Virus record (IMG/VR): IMGVR_UViG_3300047359_000427
Coordinates: 1 to 30,553 of that record
Reading direction: 5' to 3' (one strand)
From: a virus
DNA length: 30,553 nucleotides
Shown here: positions 1-6,926 of the stretch, one piece after another
Layout: the number at the start of each line of letters is the position of its first letter
Numbering within the stretch: position 1 is the first letter of the stretch
Notes under the pieces: generated by a model
What the model saw: the letters and a program-made list of their open reading frames with translations, nothing else
Told to the model about the DNA's origin: nothing
The model's database searches: none
Made by a program: the position numbers and the translations under genes

Positions 1-531
1 TGCACCCCTACCACCACTTTCGATGTTAGTGTCATAACCAATTATCCCACCATCAAGTAGGATACCAGCAAACAAGAGAGGTTGAATACCCGTTGGGGAA
101 TCCTCATTACCTTCTTGATTTGCAAAGTCTTCTCTAGCAGAACGAACAATCTGTCTCTCTCTTACAAGTGCATCTAAATTTGTTCTCTCTACTACTCTAA
201 ACCATTTACCTTTTCCAGCAGTCTTAAGTGCATCAATCAAGAATGCTTCTGCACCTTGGGTCACTGCAGTTGAGAATGATGCAACTCCATCCATCCTCTT
301 CCTCTGTCCTGTCTTATCTAAGAATCCATAAACTGCAACCACTGGCATTGTCTCTGCAGCTGGTAAGTTTGAAAGTTCTTGATAGGTTGGTATCTTCACA
401 ACCTTTGCTTTTTCTATACAAGTGCCTACCTTACTCATTACAGTTGAGTCACACGAATCATAAGACGAAGGAATACTTGCACACCCACTAGTGAGCAAGA
501 TAACTAATCCTACCAATCCGACAATTCTCAT
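1..531 (-). CDS. csgG: CsgG-like curli secretion channel lipoprotein (partial, C-terminus beyond window)
   Basis: In bacteria CsgG is the outer-membrane lipoprotein that forms the nonameric curli secretion pore. The ATG at 531 opens 177 codons that run off the left edge, so the C-terminal barrel part is missing. A hydrophobic signal peptide ends in a lipobox-like TSGC with Cys17 as lipidation site. CsgG signatures follow in order: a 'YQELSNLPA' stretch like the family's YKDLTHLPAP, 'FLDKTGQ', 'FSTAVTQGAEA', 'ERTNLDALVRERQIVR' and 'GIIGYDTNIESGG'. The match to E. coli CsgG as I remember it is close and colinear. It starts two bases after the csgF stop, which supports joint expression. At the channel constriction the aligned residues differ from E. 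coli (Asp for Tyr51, Ser for Asn55; Phe56 kept). A role in export or in membrane permeabilisation at lysis is inference. Confidence 0.9.
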   Translation of the reverse strand, partial: MRIVGLVGLVILLTSGCASIPSSYDSCDSTVMSKVGTCIEKAKVVKIPTYQELSNLPAAETMPVVAVYGFLDKTGQRKRMDGVASFSTAVTQGAEAFLIDALKTAGKGKWFRVVERTNLDALVRERQIVRSAREDFANQEGNEDSPTGIQPLLFAGILLDGGIIGYDTNIESGGRGA

Positions 532-533
532 TT

Positions 534-998
534 TTAGAAACTTCCTGTACCTACTGGTATATCTAAAGTTGTTGTTGTTCCGTCTTCTGCTACAATGGTT
601 AACCTAATAAATTCTGCACCATCTTCACCAACCAATTTTTCGTATGTTACTGTATTACCTTCAATAGAGAAGACACCATATGATGCTGCTTCTCCGTTAG
701 AAAACATATTTTCTACTAACTGTTTTGCTATCTGAGCATAAATTCTACTTTCGACATTTCTAAGAAATTTTGCAAGGGTAGTGTTATTTGCCTCACGTTC
801 TGCTTTTGCAATTCGGTCTTCTATGTCTTGTGCTATCTTATCACGTCTTGATTTTTCTTGATTCTCAATCGTAAGATAATGTGATGATTGTCCTATTCCA
901 CTGAATGAAGGACTTTTGAATTTGTGAACTATTTCATCTGCACTTACACTAAGTGCAAAACAAATACTAATTATTACTATCTTTGGTTTTATCATCAT
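534..998 (-). CDS. csgF: CsgF-like curli assembly factor
   Basis: CsgF is the periplasm-exported partner of CsgG; its mature N-terminus plugs into the CsgG pore and the rest couples secretion to curli nucleation. The 154-residue product has a signal peptide (hydrophobic stretch to about residue 20, cleavage likely after SVSA). The mature start contains 'FKSPSFSG', matching the CsgF N-terminal FxNPxFGG motif that binds CsgG. A charged helical middle (about residues 45-95) and a beta-rich C-terminus ending 'IPVGTGSF' follow, resembling the family's C-terminal end. It overlaps the upstream membrane gene by 32 bases and lies directly before csgG. The second ATG at 995 is an equally possible start. 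No curlin subunit (CsgA/B) is visible in the window, so the exported substrate, if any, is unknown. Confidence 0.85.
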   Translation of the reverse strand: MMIKPKIVIISICFALSVSADEIVHKFKSPSFSGIGQSSHYLTIENQEKSRRDKIAQDIEDRIAKAEREANNTTLAKFLRNVESRIYAQIAKQLVENMFSNGEAASYGVFSIEGNTVTYEKLVGEDGAEFIRLTIVAEDGTTTTLDIPVGTGSF

Positions 999-1251
999 TT
1001 ACAGTTTTCCTCTTTTCTTCGTTCTCTTTATATTCAAGAACAACATCAACTTTCTGTTGAAGTCTAATCAAATCTTGGTCAAGCATTCTTACTTGGTCAA
1101 TCACTTTGATTAATGCAAAGTGTTGTTTTTCAATTTCGGGTTCTAATTGTTCACCCACAAACCACCAAATATAGTATACAAAGTATCCAAGTCCAACCAT
1201 CATGACGATTGGAAATCCATATTCTGATATCAGTTGTGCAATTTCTTCCAT
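967..1251 (-). CDS. Small membrane protein with coiled-coil tail (copy B of a pair)
   Basis: The 94-residue product has one N-terminal membrane segment (about residues 12-32, ending in 'YFVYYIWWFVG'), then a heptad-like helix (about 40-75) and a Lys/Asp-rich hydrophilic tail. It resembles its upstream neighbour at 1254-1547: both begin with an ISE-x-G-x-PI motif before the membrane segment and continue with a similar charged helix. I read them as tandem duplicates. The layout (one membrane helix, coiled coil, charged tail) suits a holin-like or membrane-scaffold protein, but no family is recognised. It lies between its paralogue and csgF, overlapping csgF by 32 bases, so it is probably made together with the CsgG/F proteins. 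Confidence 0.75.
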   Translation of the reverse strand: MEEIAQLISEYGFPIVMMVGLGYFVYYIWWFVGEQLEPEIEKQHFALIKVIDQVRMLDQDLIRLQQKVDVVLEYKENEEKRKTVNDDKTKDSNN

Positions 1252-1253
1252 AA

Positions 1254-1547
1254 TTAATCCCTTCTTACATCAAGTTTCCCGTCCTCTATAAAATTCTCTG
1301 CTCTTGCAACTCTCTCTATATCGGGTCTTAACTCTAATGCACTTGACACTAACAAGTCTATCTTAATCATTTCGTTAGACATTGTTCTTGCACGATTCTC
1401 TAAACTCTTACAAAACATGGTAAGGGTCTTGATATCATCCACAACTCCTTCAAGTATTTGTTTGATAACTGTAAAGATAAAGAATCCCATCACTAAACTT
1501 CCAGCAATAGGGGCTCCGACTTCACTTATCAATCCAAATATATCCAT
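1254..1547 (-). CDS. Small membrane protein with coiled-coil tail (copy A of a pair)
   Basis: The 97-residue product starts with an ISE-x-G-x-PI motif, followed by a membrane segment (about residues 13-33) and an amphipathic, probably coiled-coil region (about 35-80). It is a likely paralogue of the next gene (967-1251). It heads the operon that runs into csgF and csgG. A late-type CATAAATA box ends exactly five bases before its ATG, which would put the transcription start on the A of the start codon. The only purine run (AGGG) lies one base from the ATG, too close for a normal ribosome binding site. Function unknown; holin-like or secretion-accessory roles are inference from its shape and neighbours. 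Confidence 0.75.
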   Translation of the reverse strand: MDIFGLISEVGAPIAGSLVMGFFIFTVIKQILEGVVDDIKTLTMFCKSLENRARTMSNEMIKIDLLVSSALELRPDIERVARAENFIEDGKLDVRRD

Positions 1548-1552
1548 ACCCT

Positions 1553-1560
1553 TATTTATG
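1553..1560 (-). promoter_or_regulatory. T4-late-type promoter box CATAAATA before the CsgF/CsgG cassette
   Basis: CATAAATA read on the minus strand, five bases from the ATG at 1547 and just past the terminator at 1582-1607. It differs from the T4 late consensus TATAAATA at the first base only. The position after a terminator supports a new transcription start here. Confidence 0.6.
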
Positions 1561-1581
1561 ACAATGGTCTAGTGAAGACAC

Positions 1582-1607
1582 AAAAAAAGGGGTCATAAAG
1601 ACCCCTT
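1582..1607 (-). terminator. Rho-independent terminator after the 1625-1894 gene
   Basis: An 8-bp perfect stem, AAGGGGTC (1587-1594) against GACCCCTT (1600-1607), with loop ATAAA. On the minus strand it is followed by seven T residues (1582-1588, partly inside the stem). It lies 17 bases beyond the stop codon of the SAP-like membrane gene and separates that gene from the csgF/csgG operon. Confidence 0.9.
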
Positions 1608-1624
1608 CTTAATAACTAAGTATT

Positions 1625-1894
1625 CTACTTCAGTTTCGCATGAATTTCATTAATAACTGCAGCTTTAGTACCCGATTTTTTTACTTTAAGATTCTTCTTA
1701 TCAGCAAGTTCAATCAATTGGTTTTTAGTTAACTTCTTAAGCTCTGCCTTAGATGTTATACCGTTACCATTTTTATCAGCAACTGGTGCTGACTTGGTTT
1801 TAGCAGCAGATGACACTGGTGTTTTACTTCCTTTGTCTTTATTAAAGAAATAAACAACACCTACTACTATTAGTATTCCTGCTATAATTTCCAT
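1625..1894 (-). CDS. Membrane-anchored protein with SAP/HeH-like C-terminal helix-extended-helix
   Basis: The 89-residue product has an N-terminal membrane helix (residues 3-18) followed by a Lys/Ser/Ala-rich linker. Its C-terminal segment of about 40 residues ('SKAELKKLTKNQLIELADKK' through 'AAVINEIHAKL') resembles SAP, HeH or Rho-N-like modules, which usually bind nucleic acid. A membrane-tethered nucleic-acid-binding module could attach phage DNA to the envelope, but that is inference. A GGGAG ribosome binding site and an upstream GATAAATA box are present, and a strong terminator follows. Composition is lysine-rich and no frameshift is visible. Confidence 0.7.
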   Translation of the reverse strand: MEIIAGILIVVGVVYFFNKDKGSKTPVSSAAKTKSAPVADKNGNGITSKAELKKLTKNQLIELADKKNLKVKKSGTKAAVINEIHAKLK

Positions 1895-1913
1895 AATTTA
1901 TCTCCCGTTATAG

Positions 1914-2120
1914 TTATTTATCCAGTAAAGGATTTTTGTCTTTTGCCTTACCAATTGCAAGTGCTAAGACTTCCAAGTATTTATACACTTTTGCCCAGAC
2001 TTTGTCGTCTTTAGGTGTTGGTGTTAAACTTATGATGAGTGATGCAATTGAAATGACAATTGGTATAATCATTAATAAGTTCCAAATTCCCATAATAAAA
2101 GATATGATGCCTGAAAACAT
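1914..2120 (-). CDS. Small hydrophobic membrane protein
   Basis: The 68-residue product is hydrophobic from residue 1 to about 32, long enough for one long or two short membrane helices. A proline/aspartate turn ('TPTPKDDKVW') and an amphipathic helix follow. The ATG at 2120 has a clear AGGAG ribosome binding site. It is the first of four small membrane-protein genes between regA and csgF. Its size and hydrophobicity would fit a holin or antiholin, but no family motif is recognised. Confidence 0.7.
   Translation of the reverse strand: MFSGIISFIMGIWNLLMIIPIVISIASLIISLTPTPKDDKVWAKVYKYLEVLALAIGKAKDKNPLLDK
1915..1922 (-). promoter_or_regulatory. Late-type promoter box GATAAATA
   Basis: GATAAATA on the minus strand overlaps the stop codon of the 1914-2120 gene and lies 20 bases before the ATG at 1894. 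It is followed by ACTATAACGGGAG, nearly the same arrangement as at 20939-20946, where CATAAATA is followed by ACTGTATAACGGAG. The shared downstream sequence argues that this is a functional element. Confidence 0.5.
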
Positions 2121-2154
2121 ACTTTCTCCTATATTAGTTATATCTAACTAGTAT

Positions 2155-2568
2155 TTAGGTATTTTTAGTGTTACCTATGGAGTATTTTGTTGTTAACTTC
2201 CACTCATTCTTTTCTTTATGAGGAATAATCTTAATTTGGGATAATGGTGCAATAGGTTCTGAAACCATGCTTTCATCTACAATTGATATAAGTTTCCATT
2301 GTTCTAATAGTTTAACAATAGTGTTTCTTCTACCTATATCTGAATCATCTATACTTGTAGGTTTACCATCTAATTTGAATAGTTCTTTGAAGTGTGTAAT
2401 GTAATATTTACCACGTTTATGGAGTATGTGGCATGACTGGAACAGTTCTTGTTCTCTTCTTGATGCAACACCTATGCGTGTAAGTGTTTCTCTTATCTTT
2501 AAAAAGTCGTCTTTTTCGGGGAATGTTATTTCTACTAGGTCTTTGACTAGATTTTCATTCTCATTCAT
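2155..2568 (-). CDS. regA: RegA-like translational repressor
   Basis: T4 RegA binds the ribosome binding sites of early mRNAs, including the clamp and clamp-loader genes, and represses their translation. The product matches it along its length: 'DFLKIRETLTRIGVASRREQ', 'LFQSCHILHKRGKYYITHFK', 'LDGKP', 'RRNTIVKLLEQW' and 'NEWKLTTKYSIGNT' correspond to conserved RegA blocks. I chose the ATG at 2568 (136 residues, T4 RegA 122). An AGGTGG motif lies eight bases upstream, and a GTG at 2580 would only add four residues. It overlaps the end of gp62 by eight bases, as expected for the T4 order 45-44-62-regA. Autoregulation is known for T4 but not testable here. Confidence 0.93.
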   Translation of the reverse strand: MNENENLVKDLVEITFPEKDDFLKIRETLTRIGVASRREQELFQSCHILHKRGKYYITHFKELFKLDGKPTSIDDSDIGRRNTIVKLLEQWKLISIVDESMVSEPIAPLSQIKIIPHKEKNEWKLTTKYSIGNTKNT

Positions 2569-2953
2569 TGTTTTGTCCACCTGTTTTCATTCTGTTTTTC
2601 AACTCACGGACTTCTTTATCACTCAACACTTCCATGTATTCTTTTGCTTTCAGTGTTGATACTTTATAATAGTCTTTAATTGTGTCTAATTTTTTACTAA
2701 GATAGGGTTTACTCCATTGAGAAAACCTTTGTCTTTTCCTAAGAGTATTTAGTAAAAAGAGGTATTGAAGACGGTGGTCTAAACCATGTCTACAATTCAT
2801 TTCATTAGTAAAAAATACAGAATCTTGGTGGTAAGATAATGATTTGTTTATAAGGAATGGGGCATAGTTCTTCTCTTCGACATCATCAATCATGATATCG
2901 TTTTTGTCATAAGAGACAGACTTGACAAAGTCAAAAGGGTTGCGTTTAGACAT
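2561..2953 (-). CDS. gp62: Clamp loader small subunit (gp62-like)
   Basis: In T4 one gp62 with four gp44 subunits loads the gp45 clamp onto primer-template DNA. This 130-residue protein lies exactly where gp62 is expected and has the conserved pattern 'NPFDFVKSV', 'APFLINKSLSYHQDSVFFTN', 'LDHRLQYLFLLNTLRKRQRF' and 'SKPYLSKKLDTIKDYY'. It is shorter than T4 gp62 (187 residues), like other marine T4-like versions as I recall them. Its ATG shares a base with the preceding stop (TAATG), so it should be translated by re-initiation from the 89-residue gene upstream. The gp62/gp44 ratio could depend on this coupling. Confidence 0.88.
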   Translation of the reverse strand: MSKRNPFDFVKSVSYDKNDIMIDDVEEKNYAPFLINKSLSYHQDSVFFTNEMNCRHGLDHRLQYLFLLNTLRKRQRFSQWSKPYLSKKLDTIKDYYKVSTLKAKEYMEVLSDKEVRELKNRMKTGGQNNE

Positions 2954-3222
2954 TAAGTGTTTCTTACATAAGAATCAAGAAGGTCTTGACCTCTAAGTGG
3001 TGTTCCTAGTATAACTGTTTCGTTTTCTGAAGTAGTTCTTTTAACACTGCCATCATTAAATTCTACATCTAAAACACTTTTACCACCTTCAGTATCTTGT
3101 GGTCTGTTGTCATAATGCATTGAACCCAATGAATGAGCATGTACTGATTTAACACCTTGAGACCATTTTTCTGCTTCCAGTTTTAATCTTTGTCTCTCAA
3201 CTCTATCGTCATATTGACTCAT
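2953..3222 (-). CDS. Conserved-looking small protein between gp44 and gp62, function unknown
   Basis: The 89-residue hydrophilic protein has a charged N-terminal helix ('YDDRVERQRLKLEAEKW') and a His/Ser/Gly-rich, probably beta, C-terminal half ('LDVEFNDGSVKRTTSENET'). I recognise no family. It has a good ribosome binding site (AAGGGAG) and one-base TAATG overlaps at both ends, with the 33-residue ORF before it and gp62 after it. It is therefore locked into the clamp-loader operon. A role in replication is possible from position only. Confidence 0.75.
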   Translation of the reverse strand: MSQYDDRVERQRLKLEAEKWSQGVKSVHAHSLGSMHYDNRPQDTEGGKSVLDVEFNDGSVKRTTSENETVILGTPLRGQDLLDSYVRNT

Positions 3223-3323
3223 TATTTTCTCCCTTTTAAAAACATTCTGTCTGCTTTTCTTTGCATTGATTTCTCTACTTGTGAATCAAACCACATTCTA
3301 AACCATTGTCTTAGTTTACCCAT
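3222..3323 (-). CDS. 33-residue basic microprotein coupled to gp44
   Basis: The ATG at 3323 lies inside the last codons of gp44 (8-base overlap), and its stop shares a base with the next ATG (TAATG at 3224-3220). The product is strongly basic and amphipathic ('MGKLRQWFRMWFDSQVEKS' then Lys/Arg-rich). The reading frame fills exactly the gap between gp44 and the 89-residue gene with coupled junctions on both sides, which is why I call it despite its size. No function can be assigned. Confidence 0.6.
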   Translation of the reverse strand: MGKLRQWFRMWFDSQVEKSMQRKADRMFLKGRK

Positions 3324-4260
3324 TTTTGAATTTACACTCCGACATAATCTCTGTTAGACATGCAGTGAAGTTAATCTCTGAGTCCATTGCAAATGCAGAT
3401 TTGTATTGATAGTCTGCAATGATTAGAACTGCAGCTGGTATTGAAGATGGTTCTAATCTTTGTTCTAATGCATTGAACACTTTTCTGAATAGTGTATTGA
3501 AGTCGTTATCAGAATTCTGACCGACCCACTTTCTCATTCCACTCCAATTCTTTTCTTTAATCATATCAATAAGTGGGGTGAACTTCTCTTCTGACAAAGA
3601 TGATAGTATACCCGAATCAATAACACCACCAACACCATATCTCTGAATCTCATTCAGAACTCTTCTGAAGTCGGGAAAGAATCTCATAACTAATTCTGCA
3701 AGAACCTTTTCGTCTGCTTCTATGTTTTCGATATGACAAATACTTTTACATCTTAATAACATCTTTTGTGCAAGTACTGGTTTTTCTTTTGGTGCAATTT
3801 TAAAATCAATGACTGTTGTTCTTGAATGTAATGCAGGTATGATTCTGTTTTTGTAATTACAAGTAAAGATAAATCTACAGTTAGAAGAGAACTCTTCTAT
3901 GAATGCTCTAAGTGCAGGTTGCACTGATTCTGCAGAAATGTAATCTGCCTCATCAAGGATAACGACCTTTGGGCCACCTCCCAATGAAACAGTACTTGCA
4001 AAGTTTTTGATTTTAGTTCTTAAGGTATCAATAAGTCTACCTTCATCAGAACCATTGATTACAATAAAGTCTGCACCTAACTCATTACAGAGAGCCCTAG
4101 CAACAGTTGTTTTACCAACACCTGCAGAACCACAAAGTAAAAGATTAGGAATCTCTCCCTGTTTGACAAACTCCAAAAATTGGTCGTGAAATTCTTTTGG
4201 TAGTATCGTTTCCTCAATCTTTTGTGGTCGATACTTTTCTACGTATAAAAATTCGTTCAT
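3316..4260 (-). CDS. gp44: Clamp loader large subunit, AAA+ ATPase (gp44-like)
   Basis: gp44 is the ATPase that opens the gp45 ring and loads it on DNA. The 314-residue product (T4 gp44: 319) starts with the RFC-like 'YVEKYRPQKIEETI' box and has Walker A GSAGVGKT at residues 44-51 and Walker B 'ILDEADYIS' with DEAD at 103-106. Sensor 1 follows in 'RFIFTCNYKNRIIPAL'. An SRT stands in place of the usual SRC arginine-finger motif. The C-terminal helical collar domain is intact. The start at 4260 has GGGGAG about 14 bases upstream, a longer spacing than usual. A 7-bp hairpin in the leader (4295-4319) could take part in control of translation. Confidence 0.95.
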   Translation of the reverse strand: MNEFLYVEKYRPQKIEETILPKEFHDQFLEFVKQGEIPNLLLCGSAGVGKTTVARALCNELGADFIVINGSDEGRLIDTLRTKIKNFASTVSLGGGPKVVILDEADYISAESVQPALRAFIEEFSSNCRFIFTCNYKNRIIPALHSRTTVIDFKIAPKEKPVLAQKMLLRCKSICHIENIEADEKVLAELVMRFFPDFRRVLNEIQRYGVGGVIDSGILSSLSEEKFTPLIDMIKEKNWSGMRKWVGQNSDNDFNTLFRKVFNALEQRLEPSSIPAAVLIIADYQYKSAFAMDSEINFTACLTEIMSECKFKNG

Positions 4261-4366
4261 AATAAGTTAGATACTCCCCACCGAGTTTCTAGTACAGTCC
4301 ACCATGATGAGTTGGACTGCTCCCGTGATAATAGTTGAGACTTGAACTTTAATCACTCCAAACAAC
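4261..4366 (-). promoter_or_regulatory. gp45-gp44 intergenic leader with hairpin
   Basis: This 106-base gap separates two genes that belong to the same replication module. It holds a perfect 7-bp inverted repeat, CAGTCCA (4295-4301) and TGGACTG (4313-4319), with an 11-base loop. There is no T-run, so it is not a classical terminator. A translational operator in the gp44 leader, possibly RegA-related, is a guess. A GTG-started frame of 29 codons crosses the gap but lacks a properly spaced ribosome binding site. Confidence 0.35.
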
Positions 4367-5035
4367 TTAAGATGCTGTATAAGAACTATCGGGTTCTAAT
4401 GCAATGAAGTACTCAACTTCAACATCTGTATTTTTAAAGTGTGATATTCCTTTTGAGGAAACTTGCACTTCATAGTTACCTGTTAGAATTTTTAGATTCT
4501 CAATCTTGAAATTCATTTGGTATTTATCTCCATTACCTTCTGCAACCGTTCTACTAAATGTATTTGATGTTGCATTCTTTTTGTCCTTTACAGTAAGTGT
4601 GACAGCAGTTCCATCAGATTCTAAAACTAAATCATTGACACCTAGAACACTAGATGCTTTCTGTAAGTCTGTTAATAGAGTTGATGTTATTGTGAATGAC
4701 ACTTCTGAAGAAGGCATGGTTATCATTTTCTCGGGTGCAACAACCATTCCTTCAGATGCATAAAAATAATCCATCTTTGAATTGGTGTCTTCTACCGACA
4801 ATTTTTCGGGGTTGAAATTAAACTCGGGGTCGTCTAACAAAGAAGTTGCACCCAAGAACTCTGGCAAATTATATATTGCAAAATCCTGTGGGAATGATTC
4901 TTCGATTGTAGCAATCGCAAGAATGTTTTTCATGTTAGAAATAGTTTCGAGTTTATTTCCAGTTTTAACTCGTATACCCGAGTTTATGGTTGAGAAGTTT
5001 TTTAGAACGTCTCTTGTTTCATTACTAATTTTCAT
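4367..5035 (-). CDS. gp45: DNA polymerase sliding clamp (gp45-like)
   Basis: gp45 is the trimeric ring that tethers the replicative polymerase and, in T4, also activates late transcription through gp55 and gp33. The product is 222 residues from the ATG at 5035 (T4 gp45: 228). The frame could start at a GTG at 5038, but the ATG forms a TGATG junction with the preceding gene and has AAGGAG at proper spacing. Recognisable clamp blocks include 'VLKNFSTINSGIRVKTGN', 'ILAIATIEESFPQDFAIY' and 'NLPEFLGATSLLDDPEF'. The C-terminal domain ends with the beta-rich 'EVEYFIALEP'. Presence of gp55 in this window fits coupling of replication to late transcription. Confidence 0.92.
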   Translation of the reverse strand: MKISNETRDVLKNFSTINSGIRVKTGNKLETISNMKNILAIATIEESFPQDFAIYNLPEFLGATSLLDDPEFNFNPEKLSVEDTNSKMDYFYASEGMVVAPEKMITMPSSEVSFTITSTLLTDLQKASSVLGVNDLVLESDGTAVTLTVKDKKNATSNTFSRTVAEGNGDKYQMNFKIENLKILTGNYEVQVSSKGISHFKNTDVEVEYFIALEPDSSYTAS

Positions 5036-5337
5036 CACTTGTGTTTCTCCTTATCGTGAACATGTAACATAAAGAGAGCATAGTGCAACACTTTTAGTAA
5101 GTCAGCCCTATTCCTCCCACCTTTCTTTCCGTATCGCTGTGCATATTTCATTATGTTTCCGATACAAAAACCTTCACCGTGTCCACTGTCAATTATAAAT
5201 TCAGTAGACTGGTATTTGTTTAAACTATAATGTTGGTCGTAAGTGTTATCAATATAAGAGGCAAGTTCCTTAAGGGACTTGTCCTCGTTATATTTGTAGT
5301 CTATTGACTTGACTTTTTTACCGAACATATTAATCAT
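5035..5337 (-). CDS. DUF3310 / SaV-like small protein
   Basis: The 100-residue product has the DUF3310 signature: 'FIIDSGHGEGFCIGNIMKYA' followed by 'QRYGKKGG', 'RADLLKVLHYALFML' and a charged end. DUF3310 proteins are common in phages and sometimes labelled nucleotide-kinase-like, but no kinase motif is present, so no activity is assigned. The ATG at 5337 overlaps the end of the CobS-like gene; an alternative ATG lies three codons downstream. It is coupled to gp45 through TGATG. Confidence 0.75.
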   Translation of the reverse strand: MINMFGKKVKSIDYKYNEDKSLKELASYIDNTYDQHYSLNKYQSTEFIIDSGHGEGFCIGNIMKYAQRYGKKGGRNRADLLKVLHYALFMLHVHDKEKHK

Positions 5338-6565
5338 TATACTCTGAAGACTCTGATTCGTCTAGAGGGTTTTCAGCATTTAAATCAACCCCTGCATCAA
5401 TCTTAGAATAGAGGTCGAGGATACTATTTCTAGTCTCTTCGTCAAATCTTGAAATACACATTGTGATTGACTTGAGTTTGTCATTGAACATTCTGAATGC
5501 ATTGACAATGTGAACCAGTCTTCTAGTCGTAACAACATCATCTATTGCACCTTCATAGTAGGTTTTTCTGATAATGTCTGCCCAGTCAACAAGTTTGTGA
5601 CAGAACTCGGTATCAACTTCACCAGTCAATGCCATTTCTTTTTTAAGAATAGACCTTTCAGTAGTCACTGGTGGATATTCTTGTTGCATTGTGATTGCAA
5701 ATCTTTCCAACATTGCTTCATTCATGATTTGAGTCCCGATGAATTTACCATCGTCTGACCCTTGTCCTTTAGTGTTTGCAGTTGCAAGGATTGTGAAACC
5801 CTCTGCAGGTGAAACCCACTCACCAGTTTTCTTGATTAGGTATCCTTTACCTTCAAGAACTGATTGTAGACACATCAACTTGTTTGAACCAAGGTCGACT
5901 TCATCTAATAGAAGTACAGCACCTTTTCTCATTGCTTTGATAACTGGGCCTTCTCTGAAGAGAACGTCCCCACCTTGTAAAGTGTGACCACCCATCAAAT
6001 CATCTTCATCAGTCTCAATAGTAATATTGACCCTGTAAAGTTCTCTCTTCAACTGAGCGCAAGTTTGTTCAATCATTAATGTTTTACCATTACCACTTAG
6101 ACCAGTAACAAATACTGGAAAGAAGATTTTAGACTTAATGATATTCTTGATATCTTTGAAGTGTCCAAAAGGAACATAGTTTGACATCTTCTCGGGAATG
6201 ATTTTGACGTTGTCAAGTGAGTTGACAGCAGTGGTTTTTGCAGCCACTGGCATATTAGATGGATTTGCAATTGCAGGAATCGGTGCAGATTTTACAGGAG
6301 TTTGAACTTCGGGTTCATAACCACCATTGTAACCACTTACAACTGCATGTAGATTGAAGATACCGTTATCTTTAAAACTGTATCTTGATGATTTAACCCA
6401 GTATGGCATACCACCCACTTTATCAAAATCTTCTTTAACGAAGTTGGATTGATTAGGATATGCTGAGGTTAAACTCTCTAGGAACTCCTTCCTATCGGGT
6501 GTAAAATGAAAGTCCTTCCCGTCAATGACGATGGACTCGGTTCTGTCATAAGTTCTTTGATTCAT
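5330..6565 (-). CDS. cobS: MoxR/CobS-type AAA+ ATPase
   Basis: The 411-residue product has an N-terminal region of about 130 residues resembling the CobS N-domain, then an AAA+ core: Walker A GLSGNGKT at 155-162, Walker B 'LLLDEVD' at 218-224, and sensor/arginine-finger region 'TILATANTKGQGS' to 'NEAMLERFAI'. CobS normally powers the aerobic cobalt chelatase together with CobT and CobN. Marine T4-like phages carry cobS homologues, usually without the rest of the chelatase. Here the neighbour at 7126-9510 has a VWA domain, the usual partner of MoxR-type ATPases. A chaperone-like or remodelling pair is therefore as likely as cobalamin synthesis. It has its own sigma70-type promoter (6610-6639) and a good AAGGAG ribosome binding site. 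Confidence 0.85.
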   Translation of the reverse strand: MNQRTYDRTESIVIDGKDFHFTPDRKEFLESLTSAYPNQSNFVKEDFDKVGGMPYWVKSSRYSFKDNGIFNLHAVVSGYNGGYEPEVQTPVKSAPIPAIANPSNMPVAAKTTAVNSLDNVKIIPEKMSNYVPFGHFKDIKNIIKSKIFFPVFVTGLSGNGKTLMIEQTCAQLKRELYRVNITIETDEDDLMGGHTLQGGDVLFREGPVIKAMRKGAVLLLDEVDLGSNKLMCLQSVLEGKGYLIKKTGEWVSPAEGFTILATANTKGQGSDDGKFIGTQIMNEAMLERFAITMQQEYPPVTTERSILKKEMALTGEVDTEFCHKLVDWADIIRKTYYEGAIDDVVTTRRLVHIVNAFRMFNDKLKSITMCISRFDEETRNSILDLYSKIDAGVDLNAENPLDESESSEYND

Positions 6566-6609
6566 AATATAGTCTCCTTAGTAAATCAGTTTATTTTCTC
6601 ATCTTGTAT

Positions 6610-6639
6610 AGTATACAAAAAAGTGTGGGGCATTGTCAA
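6610..6639 (-). promoter_or_regulatory. Sigma70-type promoter for the CobS-like ATPase
   Basis: On the minus strand: TTGACA (6634-6639), an 18-base spacer and TATACT (6610-6615). The spacer (ATGCCCCACACTTTTTTG) is almost identical to those at 9517-9546 and 10258-10287. It lies 45 bases before the ATG at 6565, between divergently named but co-oriented genes. Confidence 0.85.
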
Positions 6640-6641
6640 CC

Positions 6642-6926
6642 CTATTTGCATATTTGCAGTAAAGATTTTATTGAGTTCTCAATAGGTTTCTCTTTAGGGT
6701 TTCCGAACTTGTCCATGTTCAAGTGTCTCTCATAAACACCTTCACCTTGGTTAGTCCATACTCTAAATGCTTTACACTCAACACCTAGTGTTGCACACTC
6801 ATTGGTATTATCACATTTAAATTTCTCACATGGACTTGGGCCAACATCTTGAATTGCATCTGCAAATGCAGAATAATCCGTTTGATGTGATATGTAATAT
6901 GCTTGGTCTACTTGTAATGTTTTCAT
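6642..6926 (-). CDS. Small cysteine-containing protein, function unknown
   Basis: The 94-residue soluble protein has five clustered cysteines in its middle (pattern C-x4-C-x5-C-x5-C within 'CEKFKCDNTNECATLGVEC') and one near its end ('LLQICK'), suggesting a small metal site or disulfide-rich fold. It follows the 67-residue gene with a four-base overlap, and the CobS promoter begins right after its stop codon. No family recognised. Confidence 0.7.
   Translation of the reverse strand: MKTLQVDQAYYISHQTDYSAFADAIQDVGPSPCEKFKCDNTNECATLGVECKAFRVWTNQGEGVYERHLNMDKFGNPKEKPIENSIKSLLQICK

Noticed and set aside
228-491. Plus-strand ORF of 87 codons
   Set aside because: It is antisense to csgG, has Ser/Leu/His-rich composition typical of shadow frames and no ribosome binding site.
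4273-4362. GTG-started frame of about 29 codons in the gp45-gp44 gap
   Set aside because: The purine run overlaps the GTG, no coupling to neighbours, and no recognisable product.
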